Below are positions 10,127 to 16,431 of a stretch of 64,000 nucleotides of DNA, in pieces. The notes below the pieces were generated by a model. It was given only the letters and a program-made list of their open reading frames with translations. It had not been told where the DNA came from and did no database searches. The first letter of the stretch is position 1. Each line of letters opens with the position of its first letter. The translations under genes and the position numbers were made by a program. This DNA is from Spirobacillus cienkowskii (GTDB lineage Bacteria > Bdellovibrionota_B > Oligoflexia > Silvanigrellales > Silvanigrellaceae). Location of the stretch: positions 310,001 through 374,000 of the forward strand of contig NZ_CP146516.1 in NCBI RefSeq assembly GCF_037081835.1, in the 5' to 3' direction.

Positions 10127-10690
10127 TTGAACACATTTATATTCTATATTTGTTTTATTGTATTATGTATTTATTGGATGATAAAAATGTCTGTTACTGT
10201 GTTTTCTTGGAATTATCATATTAAAAAAAATTTAGATTATCTTTGTAATAACAAAACACCTGGGCATTGTTCTTTAGAAATTACTGGAAATTATAGAGAA
10301 ATTGAAACTATTAAAAAAAATTATATTAATAGTTGTAAAGAATATATAGAGGCAAATAAAATAATTGAAAATTATACAAATCAACCTCAAGATATTGATA
10401 GATTTATTTCAAAAAATTTGTCAGAAAATGAAAAAATTCAACATAGAATTAATGATTTAGAAGAATGTGTTGAAGAATATTGCCAAAATAAGAATTCAGG
10501 ATTAATTAGGGCGGCGCTTAAAAATATTTCTTTTTCAACAATATTTGCCTATTTAAATCTTATAAAGTATCAAAAAATTTTCGATAAAAAAATAATTTTT
10601 TATACGTCACAAATAGGAAATGAGACGGTTTACCATATGTATTTTAGTGTTTTTCCAAAATCAAATTCATCAGAAATGGAAAAAAAATGA
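10127..10690 (+). CDS. Unknown membrane-anchored protein, 5' part of a frameshifted gene
   Basis: This reading frame starts at TTG (10127) and gives 187 residues with one hydrophobic segment at about 3-25, followed by a Lys/Glu/Asn-rich helical region. No family is recognised. It ends at a TGA directly after a run of eight A (10680-10687). Removing one A would join it to the following frame to give one protein of about 611 residues. I read the two frames as one gene interrupted by a homopolymer change: a real mutation, transcriptional slippage, phase variation or an assembly error. Base composition is extremely AT-rich, like the FYVE-finger gene. Confidence 0.5.
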   Translation: MNTFIFYICFIVLCIYWMIKMSVTVFSWNYHIKKNLDYLCNNKTPGHCSLEITGNYREIETIKKNYINSCKEYIEANKIIENYTNQPQDIDRFISKNLSENEKIQHRINDLEECVEEYCQNKNSGLIRAALKNISFSTIFAYLNLIKYQKIFDKKIIFYTSQIGNETVYHMYFSVFPKSNSSEMEKK

Positions 10691-11963
10691 TATAAATCGT
10701 CATTCTCCTGGGAGCAGCGTCTTAAGCAAATTAACAAATTTTATAGAAAATGGTGAAACAGAATATTACAAACCATGTTTTAAATCATTTTATCAAGACT
10801 CTGAGATAAATGCAAAAAATGTTGATATTACAAACCTGTTTTATGATATAAATCCTAATAATTTGCGTGAAATAAATTGCCCAAATCATGAATGCGAGGG
10901 TAAAAATAGTGATTTAATAAGAAGATCTGAAGGTATAAAATATTTTGAAGTCATAAATGGTAAATTAAGTGGAGTTATTATTAGTGCTAAAAGTTTAAAT
11001 ACTTATAAAAGTGCTTTTAGCTTTTTATTTAAAATAAAAACTACGAATTTTAGAAAAACTTTATTTGATTTTTATGATGAAAGTCAAAAAATAAATAAAA
11101 AAATATTATCAAATTTTTTAAAAAATAATGTGGGATATGCAACTAGTATAAAAAACGATTTGAGTAAATTTTTAAAAAATTTAGAAAAAAAATTATTTTT
11201 ATGCACTGATCCAAATGCTGTTAAAATTTTACAAGAAAAAATAGTGTATGCAAAAAATTTATTAGAAAATTTAAAAAATGTTGAAGCTAAAATTGAAATA
11301 TTTAATGAATTTGCAGGTATTCCCCCCTCTGAAATAGTCACGTTGCCTTCTAAAATATGTGATGGCTATGGTGCAGATGAAAACATTATTGTTGCAAAGT
11401 GGATGGAAATAATTAGTAATACAGGTTTTGATATTTTAACAACAAATTGTGCTTGGTCTGTTAAAACAGCTTTATTTCCATCTGTTAGAGAATATTATTC
11501 TGAAAGCAGTAAATTTCGATTGTATTCATGGTTACCAAAAGAGGTTGCTAAAATTTCTCGGGAGATTTTGAAAAATATTCTAAAAAAACATAGTGGTTTT
11601 ATTTATATTAATTCTTATAGAGCTCCAAAAAAGAAGTTATATACAAAAAAGCAATTTTTAGATTTGTATATTAAAAATTGTTTTTCATTAAATATAAAAT
11701 TCCAGTTAAATATGACTCCTATTTGCTTTAATAAAATTTTTCACCTATTAGAAAATTACGAATACGTGGCTAATTTTTATTTGTTGCAAAGATTAATTAT
11801 TATTGAACAAATTAAGGAATTAATTTCAAAAAAATTCGATGAAAATTATGAAAAATCAATTTCTAAAGAAAAAAAAGAATTTTCAATATTACGAAATTTA
11901 TATCAAACTCTTTTAGAAGAAGAGCAAGAAATTATGTTATTTATTATAACAAAAAATAAGTAA
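10620..11963 (+). CDS. Unknown protein, 3' part of the frameshifted gene
   Basis: The open frame is 447 codons. Its first ATG (10620) lies inside the preceding frame with no usable ribosome binding site. Homologous coding probably begins at the A8 tract with KNDINRHSPG and runs about 425 residues. It is Lys/Asn-rich, with an internal helical stretch around 11090-11300. A possible catalytic-type segment (TNCAWSVKTALF, near 11443-11478) is reminiscent of the NC-x-x-x-V-x-x-A-L signature of papain-fold enzymes and toxins. That last point is only a resemblance. No membrane segment occurs in this part. Function is unknown; together with the upstream part it may be a membrane-tethered secreted or host-directed protein. 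Confidence 0.45.
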   Translation: MRRFTICILVFFQNQIHQKWKKNDINRHSPGSSVLSKLTNFIENGETEYYKPCFKSFYQDSEINAKNVDITNLFYDINPNNLREINCPNHECEGKNSDLIRRSEGIKYFEVINGKLSGVIISAKSLNTYKSAFSFLFKIKTTNFRKTLFDFYDESQKINKKILSNFLKNNVGYATSIKNDLSKFLKNLEKKLFLCTDPNAVKILQEKIVYAKNLLENLKNVEAKIEIFNEFAGIPPSEIVTLPSKICDGYGADENIIVAKWMEIISNTGFDILTTNCAWSVKTALFPSVREYYSESSKFRLYSWLPKEVAKISREILKNILKKHSGFIYINSYRAPKKKLYTKKQFLDLYIKNCFSLNIKFQLNMTPICFNKIFHLLENYEYVANFYLLQRLIIIEQIKELISKKFDENYEKSISKEKKEFSILRNLYQTLLEEEQEIMLFIITKNK

Positions 11964-12004
11964 TTCAGGGTTAAAATGAGAGTATAATAAAATATTCAAT
12001 TATA

Positions 12005-12312
12005 ATGACAATCAAATGCAATAGTCAGTGGCTTGCAAAAACCAGAGAAGAAAGAAACACATTTAATGAAAAATATATTATTCTATTAATAGAATAATAT
12101 TCAAAAGATGTAAAAGTACGTTTTTTTGATGCGGAGTGTTTTTATGCTCGTGGGTCTGATTTTTTTATATTTGAATGCAAACACTTAAAAAATATTATTT
12201 CATGGTGGAAGAGTTGAGATATACAGAGCTATTTTCTAAAGAATTGCTTACTATAGTAGATATCATGATAGGAATAAAAAATGGCTATAAACCATTTGAA
12301 TTTAAACAATAA
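12005..12312 (+). pseudogene. Darcynin-family gene, broken
   Basis: Translation from ATG 12005 gives QWLAKTREERNTF, then a TAA stop at codon 31 (12095-12097). In the same frame it continues VKVRFFDAECFYARGSDFFI, which matches the darcynin family (small proteins with a conserved RFYDAEAF...SD...E pattern). Near 12210 the frame shifts, and VEELRYTELF...IKNGYKPFEF follows to a TAA at 12312, matching the family C terminus. One nonsense codon and one frameshift make it a pseudogene. The biochemical role of darcynins is not known. Confidence 0.7.
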
Positions 12313-12338
12313 TAAAAAATAAATTCAAAACTTTAGTG

Positions 12339-12740
12339 TTATTGTGGGAAAAGCTCTATATGTGTTTCTGCGGTACGTCCAAAGTACAGTACGCGCTTGC
12401 CTAGAAATGATACAATGTAGCCAGCGCAACCCGCATTCATGACTTTTTCACAAAAGCTTTTGTATGTGTAGCCTTCAAGTTGTTGTTGTGCTTCTTTAAT
12501 AGCGGATTGTAGAGCTGTGGTATCAAAAATTTTGGCAACAGATGCTTCATGCTTGGGAAGTGGCAAGTCAATACCATTGCCATTTGTTAAATAGTACGAA
12601 ACACAATGTTGTAAATAGTCAACCCGATAACTTTCGAAACCATTTTCATTAAGAATTTTCAAGATTTCGGGAAAACTCATTTTGTTGTTATAAGCGCCAT
12701 CTAAGCATTTTTGAGCCACTATTTTTAGTTTATTGTTCAT
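12339..12740 (-). CDS. DUF1398 family protein (phage envelope protein/YbcV-like)
   Basis: This is a 133-residue soluble protein of the DUF1398 family, which includes prophage-borne YbcV of E. coli. The family signature is the C-terminal CAGYIVSFLGKRVLYFGR and ETHIELFP, and the N terminus shows the usual FPEILKILNENGFESYRVDY segment. The function of the family is unknown. It sits just beyond the 3' end of ssrA on the same strand, with the ssrA terminator between them. That is the normal place for the edge of an integrated element, although no integrase gene is present in the window. Confidence 0.75.
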   Translation of the reverse strand: MNNKLKIVAQKCLDGAYNNKMSFPEILKILNENGFESYRVDYLQHCVSYYLTNGNGIDLPLPKHEASVAKIFDTTALQSAIKEAQQQLEGYTYKSFCEKVMNAGCAGYIVSFLGKRVLYFGRTAETHIELFPQ

Positions 12741-12894
12741 TTATTTGTCTCTAATTTTTATTCAAGTTTTAAAATTTCAAAGCCTTATGTAGCGAACCGT
12801 TCGCCCTTAAAGGATCAAGAATGCGACCTTGTTTTGTTTAAATACAATAACTATAAGCAGCTATAAGTAAAACTTTTCGAATTCGTTTGAGCAT

Positions 12895-12940
12895 AAAAAA
12901 TTACTCAAATTCGCAATATAACGAATTTGAGTAATTTTTT
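12895..12940 (-). terminator. Rho-independent terminator of ssrA
   Basis: A perfect 19-bp stem (12895-12913 with 12922-12940) encloses an eight-base loop. Read on the minus strand it ends in six T. It lies 17 bases beyond the CCA end of tmRNA and should end its transcription. Confidence 0.8.
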
Positions 12941-12957
12941 AGTACTTAAGTTAAGAT

Positions 12958-13320
12958 TGGTGGAGGTGCCGGGGATCGAACCCGGGTCCGGATAGGTATA
13001 ACAATTGGCGCCACATGCTTCTTCTTTCATGGGTTCTCGCCTAAGAGCTGGGGAAAGACAACCTACTACTCAGGCCAGTTCGATTAATAGGTAAGCGAAA
13101 CTACGAACAGAAGTTTGCGAGTACCCGCACGTAAATTAACGGCGAATTTGACTGCACGTGCTGCCGCACCCAAATCACCGGCTCTGTGCTTAATTAGGCA
13201 GCGAGAGCGAGTTTAGTGTTTTTGCCACTTCTGGCTGCTACAGCGTTTTAAAGAGGCACTGTAACCAACCCCTGCATGCTCCTTTTGCGCAACTCTCTCC
13301 GTCGAAACCAGTTCACCCCC
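12958..13320 (-). ncRNA. ssrA: tmRNA (ssrA)
   Basis: This is transfer-messenger RNA, which rescues stalled ribosomes and tags the nascent chain for proteolysis with SmpB. The 5' end GGGGGTGAACTGGTTTCGAC pairs with the 3' end CACCTCC-ACCA to form the seven-pair acceptor stem, and the T-arm GGTTCGATCCC is present. In the middle, the resume frame at 13226-13194 reads GGC then AAA AAC ACT AAA CTC GCT CTC GCT GCC TAA, giving the tag GKNTKLALAA. It ends in the ALAA degron expected for ClpXP recognition. Length 363 nt is normal for a one-piece tmRNA. Confidence 0.96.
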
Positions 13321-13964
13321 AAAAATGTAAGGGTACTAAGGTATAAGGTTTAGCCTTATATCGAAGGACATGTGGTGTATGTTATTTTAAAAATAGCTTT
13401 AAGTCAATTTGTTTTTTATATAAATTAATTAAATAAAATTAGATCATTATTGATGTTAACAATAATAATTTTATTATCAAATAACTTTATTAATTTTGCT
13501 TCTTTAAATTTTTAAAATTTTGCAATAAAAAATTCTAACTTATATTCTAAATTTCTTAATTAAAATAACTTTTGATATTTTTTAAGGTTGATGTTTTTAG
13601 TGAAAAATAAAAATATTATTAAAAATAAATTGTCAATTATTTATAGGGTAAAAATGTGTTCAGATTTTTGACTCATAAAATTATGAACATTAATAGATTT
13701 ATTTTATAAAAGTAGATCTATTTTTTCTAGTTATTAAGATTTAATAAGGGTTTTTATAAAAAATTTAATGTTCTTTCTATATATCAAATATTAAAACTTG
13801 TAATGTGCTCTTATTCACATAAAAAAGCGCTCTTGACTATTTACTTACTGCCCTAAATTTCGTTATAGTTACCAAGTTGGCTAAAAACTCTAATTAGGTT
13901 ATTTAATAAACTGGAGTTTGTAGCGACTTTAAATTTTGTTTTTTTTGAACATGGAGAATATATC
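13321..13964. other. AT-rich intergenic region
   Basis: This stretch of about 640 bases carries the ssrA promoter on its right-hand strand and the leader of the small lipoprotein gene. A TTGACT at 13833-13838 and TATAGT at 13864-13869 lie near the lipoprotein start, but their 25-base spacing is too long for a standard sigma70 promoter. No coding frame or repeat is convincing here. Confidence 0.5.
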
Positions 13965-14237
13965 ATGACTTTAAAAGTAGTTCCTCTTGTTGCATTATCT
14001 GCTATTTTACTTTCTGGTTGTACAGGTACTTGCGGTTCTAAAACTGATGCTCCTGCTGATGGCGCAGCACCAGCAGCTGATGCAGCAATGCCTTCAGCTC
14101 CTGCTGATGCTTCTGCAGCAATGCCAGCTCCACCTACAGAAGCTCCTGCACCAGCCGATGCGGCGCACGCTCCGGCAGATGCAGCAATGCCAGCTGATAC
14201 AGCAGCGGCTCCAGCACAGGCGCCTGTTGCAAAATAA
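13965..14237 (+). CDS. Small Pro/Ala-rich lipoprotein
   Basis: This is a 90-residue predicted lipoprotein. A type II signal peptide ends in the lipobox LLSGC (Cys19), and the mature chain is almost entirely Ala, Pro, Asp and Met with repeated units such as DAAMP and APADA. It is probably an unstructured chain tethered to the outer membrane or periplasm. The ribosome binding site GGAGA precedes ATG 13965, and a strong terminator follows, so it is a single-gene unit. Its composition, far more G+C-rich than the surroundings, is forced by the Ala/Pro content. Antisense open frames across it are by-products of the same bias. Function is unknown. Confidence 0.75.
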   Translation: MTLKVVPLVALSAILLSGCTGTCGSKTDAPADGAAPAADAAMPSAPADASAAMPAPPTEAPAPADAAHAPADAAMPADTAAAPAQAPVAK

Positions 14238-14264
14238 TATATTCTCAATCTGAATTTTATTTTT

Positions 14265-14300
14265 AAACCCCTTTCTTAATTTTAAGAAAGGGGTTTTTTT
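14265..14300 (+). terminator. Strong rho-independent terminator
   Basis: The sequence AAACCCCTTTCTTAA, a two-base centre and its exact complement form a 15-bp inverted repeat, followed by four more T. It ends the small lipoprotein transcript. Confidence 0.85.
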
Positions 14301-14312
14301 ATGCAAAAATTT

Positions 14313-14855
14313 TTAATCTATTGTCACTTTATTTTCTATCCAATTTCTTATTTGTGTTAACTCTTCGGCAAATTTTTCAGAAACTCTTAAATCAATAAAA
14401 GTTTTGAATAACTCATCAATCACATTTGTGAGCATATTTGCACTTTCTATGCGTTGCGCAATATGGACAGTAGAATCTGTTTCAGACATTGCAGGGAGTC
14501 GAACTGTGCGCAAAGTTAAATTTTCGCCAGATAATGTAAAAGTCCACTGTTTATCTGCATTTTGCAAAATAAATTTTGCTTCATGAACCAATTTACCTGT
14601 TTCTAATGCACTCCCGGCCTCATGGGCATAAGCTGGAGTGCCTCCTTTTAAACAGTTTTCTCTGACCGAGCCACTTGTGCTGCTTAATACTATTTTGTCA
14701 TCAATATATAGATGAAACGTTCCAAACTTTCCTATATTTAGTTTGTGATTTTGGGTTTCACTTTTAAACCAAAGCCAGGTTAAAAATTCTTTTCCTAAAA
14801 AGTTTCTATTTGTTTGTAAAAATCTGAGTTGATCATGGGTAGACTCACTGAACAT
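14313..14855 (-). CDS. Conserved protein with RdgC-like segment
   Basis: This is a 180-residue soluble protein. The segment LGKEFLTWLWFKSE near residues 20-33 resembles a conserved stretch in RdgC, a nucleoid-associated recombination protein. The rest (YIDDKIVLSS near 50, TLRTVRLP near 115, and a helical C terminus) follows no RdgC layout I can verify. It is shorter than RdgC (about 300 residues). It is divergent from the downstream phosphatase gene, with about 100 bases between starts. I regard it as a conserved protein of unknown function with possible distant RdgC relationship. Confidence 0.45.
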   Translation of the reverse strand: MFSESTHDQLRFLQTNRNFLGKEFLTWLWFKSETQNHKLNIGKFGTFHLYIDDKIVLSSTSGSVRENCLKGGTPAYAHEAGSALETGKLVHEAKFILQNADKQWTFTLSGENLTLRTVRLPAMSETDSTVHIAQRIESANMLTNVIDELFKTFIDLRVSEKFAEELTQIRNWIENKVTID

Positions 14856-14959
14856 AGTTTAACAAGCTCCTTTAAGAAAATGCAATTTTGCATTTTTTAT
14901 AGATTTACTCTAATACTTGCTCAGATTGCGTGCAACGTGATTGGAAAGGATTTTATTTT

Positions 14960-15760
14960 ATGAGTCTTGTCGACGAAATTTTTCAAGTAGCAAAAAAGTG
15001 TTCTGCACTTGCTGCGCAAATGTGTCTAGAATTTAAACATGGGGTTGACTCCCAGTCTCTTAAAAATGATAAATCTTGGGTTACTGAAGCAGATAAAAAA
15101 ATAGAAGATAAATTACGTGAAATTATTTTAAAAAATTTTCCAAATCATTCTATTTTAGGAGAAGAAAACGGAGGCGCAATTGATGCAAATCCTGATGCTT
15201 TTACATGGATTTTAGATCCTATTGATGGAACTTTTAGTTTTGTGCATAACGTTCCTTTTTATTCATCTTTAATTGCGGTATTAAAAGGAAATACTCCAAT
15301 TATTGGCATTGCCTCTTTGCCTGCAATGAACATCACTATGAGTGCGATGCGTGGCGGGGGTGTGTCTATTAATGATAAAAAATATGAAAGAAGTCGTTTA
15401 GTCGGGAGTCCAAATATTGAAATTGTTGCAACGGCAGATCCCTATAGATTTTATTTACAACAAAAAGATGATCTGATTAAAACATTGTATGGGGCTGGAT
15501 TTAAAGCCAGAACTTACCCTGATGCTCTTGGTTACTATATGCTTTTGCAAGGCTCTGCGCGTGCATTTATTGATCCTAAGGTTGAAATTTGGGATGTTGC
15601 ACCATTTCATGTCATTATGCCAGAAGCCGGATATGCAATTCATGACTGGAGCGGCAATAAAGATTTACAAAAGGGAACCAGCATTTGCTATCCTTTAAAC
15701 AAAGACGGTTTACCTTTGCATTGTAAAGATGTGCTTGAGCTTGCATTGCGCTCTGCTTAG
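14960..15760 (+). CDS. Inositol monophosphatase family phosphatase
   Basis: This 266-residue Mg2+-dependent, Li+-sensitive-type phosphatase belongs to the IMPase/HisN/CysQ superfamily. The metal-binding motifs are intact: WVTEADKKIE, LGEENGG, DPIDGTFSF (DPxDGT) and the C-terminal EIWDVAPF...EAGYAIHDW. The start at ATG 14960 is preferred over the GTG at 14930 because GGAAAGGA lies nine bases before it. The sequence does not by itself separate an inositol phosphatase, a histidinol phosphatase or a 3'-phosphoadenosine phosphatase. A lipoprotein gene and topB follow on the same strand. Confidence 0.85.
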   Translation: MSLVDEIFQVAKKCSALAAQMCLEFKHGVDSQSLKNDKSWVTEADKKIEDKLREIILKNFPNHSILGEENGGAIDANPDAFTWILDPIDGTFSFVHNVPFYSSLIAVLKGNTPIIGIASLPAMNITMSAMRGGGVSINDKKYERSRLVGSPNIEIVATADPYRFYLQQKDDLIKTLYGAGFKARTYPDALGYYMLLQGSARAFIDPKVEIWDVAPFHVIMPEAGYAIHDWSGNKDLQKGTSICYPLNKDGLPLHCKDVLELALRSA

Positions 15761-15788
15761 TATATTTGGTTTTCAAGGAGATCTTGCC

Positions 15789-16400
15789 ATGAAAAAAGAA
15801 TTTCATTATTGTTTTGTTACAATGATTTTAATTCTAATTTTCAGTGTGCAGGGTTGTATTGGACTTACGCACCATAATATTATTCTTGAAAGAAGTCAAA
15901 AAGCCCTTCCTGATTGGTTACAGCAAAATCAAAATATTGAGTTTTATGATAAGCAATTTGTCTATCTGATTTATAAAAAAACAAATGTGTATAATTTAAA
16001 TTTGGGTATCAAACAGGCTCAAGCTGCAGCAATGTTGCAAACCCGTCTTTTGGTTATGGATAAAATTGAAAAAACTTTGTCCAAAAAACTTTCTCCCTCT
16101 TCTCTAAGTACGTATAAAGAACAAGACTCGCTCTTTAATGAGCTGGCTCTGGCGGTAGATAGAAATAGGAGCTCGTTAAAAATTCAGCCAGCTCTACCGC
16201 GCGAGGTCTACTGGGAGTATCACGAAAGAGATGCAGATAATGGCTCAGAACGATTTTATGTAATATGGGTTTTGCTTACAGTACCGAAAGTAGATTATGA
16301 GTCTGCGTTAACAACAACTGCATTGAGCCTCACAAAATCTAGCTATTCAGATATAGTAGATTTAGGTCAAAGCATTTTACAGCAAAAGAACTCTAGATAA
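15789..16400 (+). CDS. Predicted lipoprotein, possibly LPP20-like
   Basis: This 203-residue lipoprotein starts at ATG 15789, preceded by AAGGAGAT. The signal peptide ends in the lipobox VQGC (about residue 18). The mature part has PDWLQQ near its start and the Ala-rich helix IKQAQAAAMLQTRLLVMDKI, a pattern recalling the LPP20 family. The C-terminal part contains YVIWVLLTVPK. It lies 28 bases after the phosphatase and 31 before topB, so the three may be cotranscribed. The role is unknown; envelope location is the only firm statement. Confidence 0.6.
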   Translation: MKKEFHYCFVTMILILIFSVQGCIGLTHHNIILERSQKALPDWLQQNQNIEFYDKQFVYLIYKKTNVYNLNLGIKQAQAAAMLQTRLLVMDKIEKTLSKKLSPSSLSTYKEQDSLFNELALAVDRNRSSLKIQPALPREVYWEYHERDADNGSERFYVIWVLLTVPKVDYESALTTTALSLTKSSYSDIVDLGQSILQQKNSR

Positions 16401-16431
16401 ATTTCTAGAGTTACAAATTATAAGGTGAGAT

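Noticed and set aside
13853-14248. 131-codon Ala/Gly-rich open frame antisense to the small lipoprotein
   Set aside because: It mirrors the Ala/Pro codon bias of the sense gene, has no ribosome binding site and overlaps a signal-peptide gene with clear lipobox.
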